Shown here: piece by piece, positions 8,706 through 17,385 of the stretch | Numbering within the stretch: the first letter of the stretch is position 1 | Layout of the letters: every line of letters starts with the position of its first letter | Source of the DNA: Parafrankia sp. EUN1f | GTDB taxonomy: Bacteria; Actinomycetota; Actinomycetes; Frankiales; Frankiaceae | Assembly (NCBI RefSeq): GCF_000177675.1 | Contig: NZ_ADGX01000006.1 | Location: 1-64,000 of the forward strand | Length of the DNA: 64,000 bases | Reading direction: 5' to 3' | The notes under the pieces: model-generated | Told to the model about the DNA's origin: nothing | What the model saw: only the letters and a program-made list of their open reading frames with translations | Databases searched by the model: none | Program-made: the position numbers and the translations under genes

Positions 8706-9605
8706 GTGCGCATCCTCGTCACTGGTGCCGGTGGACAGCTCGGTAGCGATCTGTGTCGCCTTCTTGACGCCGAGTCCCGTGCTGACAGCCCGCGTGTGCT
8801 CGCCTGGGCCGGCCTCACCCGGTCCGAGCTCGATCTCTCCGACGCGGCCCGGGTCCGCGCGGTCATCGCCGACCAGGCCCGCCCGGCCCGGGTGCAGGGC
8901 GGGCTCGTCGTCATCAACACCGCCGCCTGGACGAACGTCGACGGAGCCGAGTCGGACGAGCAAGGTGCCTACGCGGTGAACGCCGCCGGGCCGGCCCACC
9001 TGGCTGCCGCCTGCGCCCAGGCCGGTGCCGTCCTCGTGCACATCTCCACCGACTACGTGTTCGACGGCGCGGCCTCGAAGCCCTACGAGACGACCGATCC
9101 GCCTGGGCCCCGGTGCGCGTACGGGCGGACGAAGCTCGCCGGCGAGGAGGCGGTGCTGGAGCTCTGCCCGGGGTCGTACGTCGTGCGCACCGCCTGGGTG
9201 TACGGGCGCACGGGCGGCAACTTCGTCAAGACGATCGCCCGGCTGGCCCGGGAGCGTGACCAGCTCACCGTCGTCGCCGACCAGCACGGCAGCCCCACCT
9301 GGTCCGCCGATCTGGCCGCCGGCCTGCTCGACCTGGTCACGGCGCGGCCCACGCCCGGCCTCTACCACTGCACCGGCGGTGGGGAGACGACCTGGTTCGG
9401 CTTCGCCCGCGCGATCGTGGGCGCGCTCGGGCAGGACCCGGCGAAGGTGGTGCCGATCAGCACGGCGGAGTTCCCGCGCCCGGCGGCGCGCCCGGCCTAC
9501 TCGGTGCTGTCCCAGCGTTCCTGGCAGGACGCCGGGCTGCGTCCACTGCGCCCCTGGGACGACGCGTTCGCCGCGGCCTTCGCCGAGTTCGGCGCCGAGC
9601 TCTGA
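8706..9605 (+). CDS. rmlD: dTDP-4-dehydrorhamnose reductase
   Basis: A 299-residue short-chain reductase that makes dTDP-L-rhamnose from dTDP-4-keto-L-rhamnose, the last step of the Rml pathway. The N-terminal Rossmann motif is GAGGQLGSDL (residues 7-16). STDYVFDG and YGRTKLAGEE (the YxxxK catalytic pair) are present, as is the family sequence RTAWVYG. GTG 8706 begins VRILVTGAGG, exactly at the domain start; the frame is open to 8466 but without family sequence. It has no ribosome site. It lies beside the LCP gene as in mycobacteria, but rmlA, rmlB and rmlC are not in the window. Confidence 0.94.
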   Translation: MRILVTGAGGQLGSDLCRLLDAESRADSPRVLAWAGLTRSELDLSDAARVRAVIADQARPARVQGGLVVINTAAWTNVDGAESDEQGAYAVNAAGPAHLAAACAQAGAVLVHISTDYVFDGAASKPYETTDPPGPRCAYGRTKLAGEEAVLELCPGSYVVRTAWVYGRTGGNFVKTIARLARERDQLTVVADQHGSPTWSADLAAGLLDLVTARPTPGLYHCTGGGETTWFGFARAIVGALGQDPAKVVPISTAEFPRPAARPAYSVLSQRSWQDAGLRPLRPWDDAFAAAFAEFGAEL

Positions 9606-9656
9606 GCCGACCTCTGATCGGAGATCGGCAACGCGGCCGGCGAGTAGTTTGATGCT

Positions 9657-11345
9657 GTGAGCACTCAGACCCCCGACACGGAAGCGCGGCGTCCGGGCCG
9701 ACCGGTCCTTGTCGCCGTCGCGTGGCCCTACGCCAACGGGCAGCCGCACCTCGGGCATATCGCCGGTGCCTACCTGCCCGCCGACATCTTCGCCCGCTAC
9801 CAGCGAATGATCGGCAACCGGGTGCTGATGGTCTCGGGGTCCGACGCGCACGGCACGCCGATCACCGTGCGGGCCGACGAGGAGGGGGTCACCCCGCAGG
9901 CGATCGTCGACCGCTACCACCCGGAGTTCCTGCGGATCTGGTCCGATCTGGCGATCAGCTTCGACCTCTTCACCACCACCCGTACGCACAACCACGAGGT
10001 GGTCGCCCAGAGCGTGTTCACCCGGCTGCGCGAGGCCGGGTACATCTACCCGAAGGAGACCTCGCAGTTCTTCGACCCGGACGCGGGCCGTTTCCTGCCC
10101 GACCGGTATGTCGTCGGCACCTGCCCGCACTGCTCGTACACGCAGGCGCGGGGCGACCAGTGCGAGAACTGCGGCCGCACGCTCGACCCTGAGCTGCTGG
10201 TCGACCCGCGCAGCAAGGTCACCGGCGCGGTCCCCGAGATGCGCCAGACGACGCACTTCTTCCTGCGCCTGTCCGGGCTTTCCGACCAGCTGCTCGACTG
10301 GCTGCAGACCCGCCAGGGCTGGCGTCGGCACGTGCTGAACTGGTCGGTGCAGTTCGTCAAGGACGGTCTGCACGACCGCGCGATCACCCGTGACCTGGAC
10401 TGGGGCGTCCCGCTGCCCACTGACGAGCTCGGGCCGGGCAAGCGGCTCTACGTCTGGTTCGAGGCCGTCATCGGCTACCTGTCGGCGAGCAAGGAGTGGG
10501 CGGCGGGCACCGGTGACCCCGAGGCATGGCGGGCCTGGTGGGAGGACCCGGAGGCGGCGGCCTACTACTTCGTCGGCAAGGACAACATCCCCTTCCACAC
10601 CGTCATCTGGCCGGCGATGCTGCTCGGCCACGGCGGGCTGGACCTGCCGACCGACGTCCCGGCGAACCAGTACGTCACCTTCGGCGGTGCCAAGGCGTCG
10701 AAGTCGGCGGGGATCGGTCGGGGTGTGCGCGAGTACCTCGACCTTCTCCAGCCGGACGCGCTGCGTTTCGCGCTCGCCTCGGTGCTCCCCGAGCAGAACG
10801 ACACCGAGATCTCGGACGCGGACATCGTCCGCCGCGTCAACGACGAGCTGATCGCCAACTGGGGCAACCTCGTCAACCGGGTGATGGCGCAGATCAACAA
10901 GTTCTTCGGCGGGGCGCTACCCGAGACCGGTGATCTCGACGGGGTGCACGCCGAGCTGCTCGCCTCCGTCGACGCCGGCCTCGTCCGGGTGGGTGAGCTG
11001 CTGGAGCGGGTCGAGCTGCGGGCCGCACTGCGCGCGGCGATGGAGATCTCCGCCGAGGTGAACGCCTACCTCTACCGCGAGGAGCCGTGGAAGACCGTCA
11101 AGGTCGACAAGGCCACCGCGGCGCACAGCCTCGCGGTCGCCGTCCAGGCGATCTCCGGCATCACGACGGCGCTGGCACCGTTCCTGCCGTTCAGCTCCGC
11201 GCGGGTCGCCGAGGTGCTGGGCATCGACCTCGGGGTGTGGGCACGGCAGCCGGTCGCCGCCGGGCGGGAGCTGGTCTGGTCCGGTGGCCTGTTCACCAAG
11301 CTGGACGCGGACGCCCTGGACGTCGCCGCACCCACCGGCGCCTGA
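9657..11345 (+). CDS. metG: Methionyl-tRNA synthetase
   Basis: A 562-residue class I aminoacyl-tRNA synthetase. AWPYANGQPHLGHIAG carries the HIGH signature as HLGH, a zinc-knuckle region contains CPHC and CENC (about residues 157-180), and VWFEAVIGY and the anticodon-domain WGNLVNR follow. The second signature reads KASKS rather than KMSKS, in FGGAKASKSAGIG; the first and last lysine positions are kept. No C-terminal EMAP-like domain is present. GTG 9657 has no ribosome site. The gene is probably the housekeeping enzyme, but I cannot exclude a second MetRS elsewhere in the genome. Confidence 0.94.
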   Translation: MSTQTPDTEARRPGRPVLVAVAWPYANGQPHLGHIAGAYLPADIFARYQRMIGNRVLMVSGSDAHGTPITVRADEEGVTPQAIVDRYHPEFLRIWSDLAISFDLFTTTRTHNHEVVAQSVFTRLREAGYIYPKETSQFFDPDAGRFLPDRYVVGTCPHCSYTQARGDQCENCGRTLDPELLVDPRSKVTGAVPEMRQTTHFFLRLSGLSDQLLDWLQTRQGWRRHVLNWSVQFVKDGLHDRAITRDLDWGVPLPTDELGPGKRLYVWFEAVIGYLSASKEWAAGTGDPEAWRAWWEDPEAAAYYFVGKDNIPFHTVIWPAMLLGHGGLDLPTDVPANQYVTFGGAKASKSAGIGRGVREYLDLLQPDALRFALASVLPEQNDTEISDADIVRRVNDELIANWGNLVNRVMAQINKFFGGALPETGDLDGVHAELLASVDAGLVRVGELLERVELRAALRAAMEISAEVNAYLYREEPWKTVKVDKATAAHSLAVAVQAISGITTALAPFLPFSSARVAEVLGIDLGVWARQPVAAGRELVWSGGLFTKLDADALDVAAPTGA

Positions 11346-11430
11346 TGGCGTGACGGCCCTGCGCCACCCCGGGCGACCGGCCGGGGGCGGCGCACGGCCG
11401 CCGCGTGCGGGCTGGGACACTGACTCCCAA

Positions 11431-13194
11431 ATGGCGAGCGCATCGGGCCCGCCGTCCCCGGTAGGCACACCGCCGGCCCGGGACGGGGTGGCGGCAGGAG
11501 AGGTACCCGCTCAGTCGAGCCAGCCGCGCTCCGATCTCCTTGATCGCCCGGCCCCTTCGGATCCGCCTGCCGATCAGATCCCGGCCGCGCGGCCGGGCCG
11601 TCCGCAGGACGGGCGTGCGCGTCTTCTGCGTCTTCTGTGGGGCCGCCTCCCGGCGCCGCTGTGGGAGCGCCACGCGGCCTTCCTGGTTGTGCTGGTGCTG
11701 GCCGTCGCGGCCAGGGTGGTGGTCGTCTGGGCCTACCGGCCGGCGCTGCTCTACTACGGGGATTCCCCCGCGTACCTGGACCAGGCCGCGAGAAGGCTCT
11801 GGGCGGGGGACTGGCGGCCGTCGGGCTACCCGATGTTCCTGCGGGTCCTCGGCGCGCCCGACCACCTGACCAGGCTGGTGATCGTCCAGCACGCGCTGAC
11901 GCTGCTGGTCGGCGTGGCCCTGTACGCCACCGCCCGGCGGCTGTTCGAGCGGTTCGGTCCTGCCGCGGCGGCCCGAGGCCGCGGTGGCTGGCCCGCCGCC
12001 CTGGTGGCGGCCCCGGCGCTGCTGGCGCCCTGGGTGCTCGACCTCGGCCAGTTCGTCCTGGCCGACAGCCTGTTCGGCACGCTGGTGCTCGGCGGGGTCC
12101 TGGGCCTGGCCTGGCCTGGCCGCCCGGCTGGCTGGCGGTTCGCCCTCGCCGGCCTGTTGCTGGGAGCAGGCGTCACGGTCCGCACGGTCGGCTATGGCCC
12201 GATCGCCCTGGGCGTTGCCGGCACGATCATCCTGGTCATCGGTCACCACCGCACCGGCGCCACCAGCGCCACCAGCGCCACCAGCATCGCCGATGCTTCC
12301 AGCGCTTCCAGCGCTTCCAGCGCTTCCAGCGCTTCCAGCGCGGGCAGGGCTGTCCGTGTCGTCGCGCCCGTGGTGGCGTTCGTGCTGGCCGCGGCCGCGC
12401 CGGTCGTCGCGTACTCGGCCTGGAGCGCGAGCCAGGGCAGTGGCTTCACGGTCAGCGCCCACTCGGGCTTCTTCCTCTACGGGCGGGTCGCGCCGTTCGC
12501 CGACTGCGACCGGCTGCCCGACGACGCCGATCTACGGTCGCTCTGCGACCCGCGGCCACTCGCGCAGAGGGGCTCACCGGTGACCTATCTGTGGCCTGAC
12601 GACTCGCTGCTGCGGCAGGGAAACGACCTTGTCCCACCAGGACGGGAGGAGCTCGCAGGCGAGTTCGCCCAGCACGTGATCCGGGCCCAGCCCTGGATGA
12701 TGATCACCACCACGGCCCGCTACCTGGGCGGCTACTTCTGGCCCGTCCAGTACGAGACCGAACTCACCAGCCGTGCAGACACCTGGGAGCTGCCCGACAC
12801 CACCAGAAACCGGCTGCCCGACGGGCAGCCGCACGCCACCGACGGCTACTTCGCCGTCAAGGACCTGAGTGACGGCCCCGCCGCGGTGCTCTCGTTCTAC
12901 TCCGGGCTGTCCTACGCCGTGATGCCGCTGGTCGGCCTGGGCCTGCTTGCCGGCGTGCTCGCGGGGGCGGCCGGGCGGATTCGTGGCGTGGCGGGGCCGG
13001 GCCGGCTGTTCTGGCTGTCGGCGGGAGCGGGTATGTCCACCTTGCTGCTGAGTTCTTTGACGTCCGCGTTCGACTACCGCTATCTGGGGTCGGTCATCGG
13101 CCTGCTCGCCGCGGGCGCCGTGCTGGGAGCCGTCGCGCTCGTCAGGGTGCTGCGTGCCCGGCCCGCGGACCGCTTTCATGGGGGGACCTTGTGA
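11431..13194 (+). CDS. GT-C type integral membrane glycosyltransferase
   Basis: A protein of 587 residues: a disordered head of about 80 residues, then roughly ten membrane segments. The first outer loop has YYGDSPAYLDQAARRLWAGD, an acidic loop of the ArnT/PMT type, and SGYPMFLR follows. A cytoplasmic or periplasmic linker holds (TSA)n and five ASS tripeptide repeats. The long C-terminal outer loop has two cysteines (CDRLPDD, SLCDPR). ATG 11431 is used because the earlier open frame overlaps metG; a GACACT box nine bases upstream suggests a leaderless message. It overlaps the next gene by four bases (GTGA). Donor and acceptor unknown. Confidence 0.8.
   Translation: MASASGPPSPVGTPPARDGVAAGEVPAQSSQPRSDLLDRPAPSDPPADQIPAARPGRPQDGRARLLRLLWGRLPAPLWERHAAFLVVLVLAVAARVVVVWAYRPALLYYGDSPAYLDQAARRLWAGDWRPSGYPMFLRVLGAPDHLTRLVIVQHALTLLVGVALYATARRLFERFGPAAAARGRGGWPAALVAAPALLAPWVLDLGQFVLADSLFGTLVLGGVLGLAWPGRPAGWRFALAGLLLGAGVTVRTVGYGPIALGVAGTIILVIGHHRTGATSATSATSIADASSASSASSASSASSAGRAVRVVAPVVAFVLAAAAPVVAYSAWSASQGSGFTVSAHSGFFLYGRVAPFADCDRLPDDADLRSLCDPRPLAQRGSPVTYLWPDDSLLRQGNDLVPPGREELAGEFAQHVIRAQPWMMITTTARYLGGYFWPVQYETELTSRADTWELPDTTRNRLPDGQPHATDGYFAVKDLSDGPAAVLSFYSGLSYAVMPLVGLGLLAGVLAGAAGRIRGVAGPGRLFWLSAGAGMSTLLLSSLTSAFDYRYLGSVIGLLAAGAVLGAVALVRVLRARPADRFHGGTL
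12295..12339 (+). repeat. Five in-frame copies of GCTTCCAGC
   Basis: A 9-bp unit in exact tandem encodes Ala-Ser-Ser repeats in a loop of the GT-C protein. Three GCCACCAGC copies precede it. Copy number is likely to vary between strains without shifting the frame. Confidence 0.85.
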
Positions 13195-14063
13195 GGATCG
13201 CGTTTCTCGGCCTCGGCCGGATGGGGCGCCGGATGGCCCGCCACGTGCTGGTCGCCGGCCACGAGCTGGTCGTCTGGAACCGCACCCCGGGGCGTGCCGA
13301 GGAACTGACCTCGGCCGGTGCCATCGAGGCCGCGGACCCCGCTGACGCCGTCCGCGGTGCCGAGGCCTGCGTGCTGATGCTGTTCGACCCGGAATCCGTC
13401 GCGGAGGTGCTCACCGCGGTCGTGCCGGCCGCCGAGCCGGGCGCCCTTCTGATCAACTGCACGACGGTGGGCCCGGCGGCGGCACGGGAGCTCGGCCGCA
13501 CGGCTGCGGGCGCGGGGCTGCGCTACCTGGACGCCCCGGTGGTCGGCACGGTCGGCCCGGCCGAGGCCGGCACCCTGCGGATTCTGGTCGGCGCCGCCGA
13601 CGCGGATCTCGCCGCGGCCAGGAGCATCCTGGAGGCCTTCGGCGATCCGGAGCGTATCGACCATGTGGGGTCCATCGGAACCGCCAGCGAGCTGAAAACC
13701 GTCGTCAACCTCGCTCTCGCCGAGGGGATGGCCGCCGTCGCCGAGGTGCTTCGCTACGGCACCGACCTCGGCCTCGACCGCGGCCTGGTGCTCGCCGAGC
13801 TCGCCGCCGGGCCGCTCGGCACGCTGGTCAACTACAAGCGGCCGATGCTGGAGTCGGACGACTACTCCCAGGCCGCGTTCACGGTCACCGGCCTGGCGAA
13901 GGACGTCCGGTTGGCCACGGCGTCGGTCGCGGGGCCACTGCCGGTCGCCGAGGCGACCCTGGCACTGACAGCGGCCGCCGAGCGGGCCGGTCACACCGAC
14001 GACGACTTCTCCGCGATCGCCGCGGTGGACGTCTCCGGCTCGAACGTCTCCGGCTCGGCCTGA
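13191..14063 (+). CDS. NAD(P)-dependent beta-hydroxyacid dehydrogenase family oxidoreductase
   Basis: A 290-residue enzyme of the 3-hydroxyisobutyrate/6-phosphogluconate dehydrogenase family. The N-terminal nucleotide motif is FLGLGRMGRRMA, and VVWNRTP places an Arg after the second strand, which usually favours NADPH. The signature lysine lies in GSIGTASELKTVVNLAL, matching the family G-x3-K-x3-N pattern. The C-terminal helical domain is complete. It overlaps the preceding GT-C gene by GTGA and lies 22 bp before another GT-C gene, so it is co-transcribed with glycan genes. Substrate unknown; imine reductases and succinic semialdehyde reductases share this fold. Confidence 0.88.
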   Translation: MRIAFLGLGRMGRRMARHVLVAGHELVVWNRTPGRAEELTSAGAIEAADPADAVRGAEACVLMLFDPESVAEVLTAVVPAAEPGALLINCTTVGPAAARELGRTAAGAGLRYLDAPVVGTVGPAEAGTLRILVGAADADLAAARSILEAFGDPERIDHVGSIGTASELKTVVNLALAEGMAAVAEVLRYGTDLGLDRGLVLAELAAGPLGTLVNYKRPMLESDDYSQAAFTVTGLAKDVRLATASVAGPLPVAEATLALTAAAERAGHTDDDFSAIAAVDVSGSNVSGSA

Positions 14064-14085
14064 GCACGGCCGCGGTACCGATCCA

Positions 14086-15957
14086 GTGGCCACCAGACGT
14101 TGGTTGCTGCTCGGCGTGGTCGCGGCGGGGCTGACGCTGAGCTCGGTCGGGCTGCTCGGCGTGCTCGCGACGGAGCCCTTCGCCAGCGCCGACGAGGCAC
14201 AGCACACCGCGTACGCGGTGGAGGTCGGCGACGGGCGCTTGCCCGAGCTGGACACACCGGTACGGGCGACCATCCCGGGCATGCCCGGCCTGCCGGCCGA
14301 CTGCCGGGTCGACCCGGCGCAGGTGCGCCGTGCGGCCTCTGACTGGGCGGCACAGACGTCGCTGCCGGCCTGCGCGGCCCGGGACCGCGCCTTCATGACC
14401 TTCGACGTCATCTACACCGCGAACCATCCGCCGCTGTTCTATCTGCTCGAATCGGTGCCGCTGCGGATCGGCCGGTCGGCCGGCCATCCGCTGGCCGGTT
14501 TCTACGCGGCGCGGATCCTCAACCTGACGGTGGGCTTTGCGGCGCTGGTCGCCACGGCCTGGCTGGTGCGGGTGCTGGTGCCCGGCCGGCCGGATCTCGC
14601 GGTGGCCGCGGCGGCCGTTACCGGTGCGATGGGCGGGTTCATCGCCGTCACCACCCAGGTCTACAACGACGCGCTCGCGGTGGCCCTGATCACCGCGGCG
14701 ACCGCGGCGACGCTCGTGCTCCTGCGCCGGGGGCCGTCAGCGCGGACGCTGCTGGCGGTGGCCGTTCTGGTTCCCGCGGCGGCGCTCAGCCGGGCCAGCG
14801 GCGCGATCGCCGCGTCGCTGCTGGTACCCACGGTCGGGGTGGCGGTCGGGCTCGCGCTCGCGCGTGGCGCGGGCCTGGGCGTGGGCGGACGTTCGACGCC
14901 GGGCCGCCGTCCGACACCGTGGCGCAGCGCACTGGTGGGGCTGGCCGCCGCCGTGGCCATCGGCCTGCTGACGGTGGCGGCTGCCGGCTGGTTCTACCTG
15001 CGTAACGAGCGGCTGTACGGAGATCTGACCGCCACCGGACGGATCGCGTCGATGTTCCCCACCGGGATCGAGGAACGGTCGGCCTGGCAGGTGGTCACGT
15101 CCGAGGACTTCTGGTGGCTGGTCTACCGCGGCCTGTTCGGGCGCCCGAAGCTGCTCCTCGGCTGGCCCTATCGGATCGCCGTCGGCGTCGGGCTGCTCAC
15201 CCTGGTGGGCCTGATGGCAGCCGCCGTACGCGCGGGCCACGCCCACGCTGTCGCCCGCGGTCGCGGTCGCGGGCATGGGCGAGGGCGTGGGCGTGGTGCC
15301 GGGCGTGACGCCGGGGACGGTGCCGCGCGGGCCCGGAGCACACTGGTGATCGATCTGGTGTGCTGGCTGGTCGCCGGCGCGCAGGCCCTGATCGCGGTCG
15401 CGACGCTGGTGGGTTTCGTGGCCGCGGGCGGCGCGTCGTTCGCGCGCTACCTGCTGCCCGCGCTGCCCATGCTGGCCCTGGCTGTGGCGGCGGGATGTTC
15501 CGCCCTTCCGCTGGCCCGCCGAGGCCTGCCGACGGTGCTGGTGGTCGGGGCACTGTGGTGCACCACGATCGTCATGCTCAGCCGTGAGCTGGCCCGGCAT
15601 GACCCGAGCCTGGCCGACCGGGACCTGCTCGGCCGGCTGCGCGGCGCCATCGCGGCGACCGCGTTCAGCCCGAGCGGCGCGTCGCTGGTGGTCGGTGTCC
15701 TGCTCGCCTTGGCCGCGCTCGGATTCGCCCTGCTGGCCCTGTCGCTGTGGATGCTTGCTACCGCCGCGGTTCCCCGCTGGCAGGTGCGCCCTGCCCGCGG
15801 CGCATCCGGCGCCGCTCCGGTAGATGGGAGCATGGTCCCGGCCGCGAGCGGTTTCGGAGCCGTTCGCGGCGGGTGCGGTGAGGGCGACAGACAGGGCGCC
15901 GGCGAGGTCGTCGGCGAAAGTGTCGGCGAGGTCGTCGGCCCACCCGGTAGTGCCTGA
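14086..15957 (+). CDS. GT-C type membrane protein with an acquired antisense tail
   Basis: A 623-residue multi-spanning protein of the DUF2142-like GT-C group. The first outer loop has ASADEAQHTAY (DE at 36-37, His40), and NHPPLFYLLES follows, as in the genes at 6611 and 31774. A Gly/Arg/His-rich loop (about 385-410) separates the two membrane halves. The last 40 residues, from about MVPAASGFGAVRGG, are encoded by a DNA segment (15830-15950) that is a diverged copy of the 3' end of the reverse-strand glycosyltransferase gene at 16218, read from the opposite strand. The natural end was therefore probably near residue 575-580. GTG 14086 has no ribosome site and lies 22 bp after the dehydrogenase stop. 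Confidence 0.78.
   Translation: MATRRWLLLGVVAAGLTLSSVGLLGVLATEPFASADEAQHTAYAVEVGDGRLPELDTPVRATIPGMPGLPADCRVDPAQVRRAASDWAAQTSLPACAARDRAFMTFDVIYTANHPPLFYLLESVPLRIGRSAGHPLAGFYAARILNLTVGFAALVATAWLVRVLVPGRPDLAVAAAAVTGAMGGFIAVTTQVYNDALAVALITAATAATLVLLRRGPSARTLLAVAVLVPAAALSRASGAIAASLLVPTVGVAVGLALARGAGLGVGGRSTPGRRPTPWRSALVGLAAAVAIGLLTVAAAGWFYLRNERLYGDLTATGRIASMFPTGIEERSAWQVVTSEDFWWLVYRGLFGRPKLLLGWPYRIAVGVGLLTLVGLMAAAVRAGHAHAVARGRGRGHGRGRGRGAGRDAGDGAARARSTLVIDLVCWLVAGAQALIAVATLVGFVAAGGASFARYLLPALPMLALAVAAGCSALPLARRGLPTVLVVGALWCTTIVMLSRELARHDPSLADRDLLGRLRGAIAATAFSPSGASLVVGVLLALAALGFALLALSLWMLATAAVPRWQVRPARGASGAAPVDGSMVPAASGFGAVRGGCGEGDRQGAGEVVGESVGEVVGPPGSA
15830..15950 (-). pseudogene. Duplicated C-terminal fragment of the GT4 gene at 16218
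   Basis: On the reverse strand this segment encodes ADTFADDLAGALSVALTA and NGSETARGRDHA, matching ADAFADDLAGALSAALTA and NGSETARGRDHA of the intact GT4. The two DNA copies (here and 16285-16390) align over about 105 bp with few changes; this copy also has an extra GCG and a duplicated GTCGTCGGCGA-type stretch. It is read as sense for the tail of the gene ending at 15957. Confidence 0.8.
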
Positions 15958-16047
15958 GGTTCGCACTTCACGAACGCGGTCGGACCTCCGAGCGCCCGGT
16001 AGTCCCGTAGTCCGGTAGTCCGGTTTGGCGAGTCGCAAGAGTGAACC

Positions 16048-16073
16048 ATTTTGGTCGTTCCGACGACCGAAAT
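16048..16073. repeat. Intergenic palindrome, 11-bp stem
   Basis: ATTTTGGTCGT pairs with ACGACCGAAAT around TCCG, with one G-T pair. It lies between convergent genes ending at 15957 and 16218. The GGTCGT/ACGACC core is shared with the palindromes at 37954 and 42869. Three copies of an 8-bp GGTAGTCC-like unit lie just before it (15998-16021). Confidence 0.65.
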
Positions 16074-16217
16074 CCTTCTTTCTTGCGGGTCGTCAGGCGA
16101 CTCTGCGCCCCTTTTGCCCCTCTTGAGGGCTACTGCTGGTGCTGTGCGGCGGCGCGGGATCCTCGACGGGTGGCCGTGCGGGTGGGGTTCGCATTCCGTC
16201 AGGGCGGCTCCGCCGGT

Positions 16218-17357
16218 TCAGCGCGCGACTCGCTGGTAGACGGCGGCGGTCAGTTCCGCGGTGCGCCGCCAGGTGAAGGTGCGGGCGTGGTCACGGCCCC
16301 GAGCGGTTTCGGAGCCGTTCGCGGGTGCGGTGAGGGCGGCGGACAGGGCGCCGGCGAGGTCGTCGGCGAACGCGTCGGCCCGCCCGGGAGGCACCAGGCG
16401 GACGCCCGCCGCGCCGCCGACGACCTCACGCACCGCGGGGATGTCGGCGGCGACGACCCTGGTCCCGGCGGCCAGCGCCTCCAGCGGCGGTAACCCGAAA
16501 CCTTCGTAGCGGGAAGGGAAGCACAGCACCGCAGCTCCGGCCATCACCGAACGCAGCTCGGCGTCGTCCAGGTAGCCGAGGGTGACGACCGCCTCCGGTG
16601 GCAGTCCGGCAGTGTCCAGGGCGGGGCCCCAGCCGGGCGGCCCGACCAGCGCCAACGGCGGGGTGTCGCGCTCGGTGGCGCGCAGTCGCCGCAGCGCCTC
16701 CAGCAGCGCCGGGAGGTTCTTGCGCGGTTCCGCGGAACCGACGAACAGCAGGTAACGCTCGGGCAGGCCGTGGGCGGCGAGCCAGCCGCGGGCCGGGGCG
16801 GCGGCGGTGAACCAGGCCGGGTCGACGCCGAGCGGCGTGGGGGTGACCAGCTCCGGGGCGAGCTGGTAGGCGGCGATCACCTCGTCGGCGACGGCCTGGC
16901 TGGGGGTCAGCACCGCGGCGGCACGGCGCAGCCCGCGCGGAACGAGTGTCGTGTACCGGGCGGACGCCTCCGACACCGTGTCGGGCGTGCGCAGGTAGGA
17001 CAGGTCGTGCACGGTCAGCACGCCGCTGGCGGCGGCCAGCGGGCCGAGCACGAAGTTCGTCCCGTGGATGATGTCCGCGGCGCCGGTGAGCCATTCGGTC
17101 GGCGGGTGCTCGGAGCGCATCCAGGCGTCCTGCAGCAGCCGGGCGGGGACGCGGCGCGCCGCGGGGCGGACACCGGGCGGCAGCGCGGCGGCGAGCCCCG
17201 CCGAGCCCCGCCAGGTGAACGCGGTCGCCGCCACGTCGAGATCGAGCTGGTCAACGCGGGCCAGCTCGCCCAGCCCGGCGAGCAGCGCCGCTGTGTAACG
17301 GCCGACCCCCGTGCGCGGCCCGAGCAGCGGGGTGCCGTCGAGAACGACCCGCATCAC
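16218..17357 (-). CDS. GT4 family glycosyltransferase
   Basis: A 379-residue cytoplasmic GT-B enzyme of the mannosyl/glucosyltransferase type. The N-terminal half starts VVLDGTPLLGPRTGVGRYT; VHDLSYLRTP and the hinge YLLFVGSAEPRKNL follow. The donor-binding motif is PSRYEGFGLPPLEALAAGT, with the EX7E pattern. GTG 17357 and ATG 17354 are adjacent; the choice changes one residue. It is the last gene of the reverse operon beginning with wzm, 28 bp after the preceding stop. Its 3' end has been duplicated at 15830-15950. Sugar specificity cannot be read from sequence. Confidence 0.9.
   Translation of the reverse strand: MMRVVLDGTPLLGPRTGVGRYTAALLAGLGELARVDQLDLDVAATAFTWRGSAGLAAALPPGVRPAARRVPARLLQDAWMRSEHPPTEWLTGAADIIHGTNFVLGPLAAASGVLTVHDLSYLRTPDTVSEASARYTTLVPRGLRRAAAVLTPSQAVADEVIAAYQLAPELVTPTPLGVDPAWFTAAAPARGWLAAHGLPERYLLFVGSAEPRKNLPALLEALRRLRATERDTPPLALVGPPGWGPALDTAGLPPEAVVTLGYLDDAELRSVMAGAAVLCFPSRYEGFGLPPLEALAAGTRVVAADIPAVREVVGGAAGVRLVPPGRADAFADDLAGALSAALTAPANGSETARGRDHARTFTWRRTAELTAAVYQRVAR
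16285..16390 (-). repeat. Parent copy of the duplicated glycosyltransferase fragment
   Basis: This part of the GT4 coding sequence is the source of the imperfect direct repeat at 15830-15950. The copies are in the same orientation, about 455 bp apart. Confidence 0.8.
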
Positions 17358-17385
17358 ACGGCCCGCATCAGGAGACCCACCCGCA

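Noticed and set aside
7818-10631. A 937-codon reverse frame opposite rmlD and metG.
   Set aside because: It is antisense to two well-identified genes and its translation is low-complexity with no motif.
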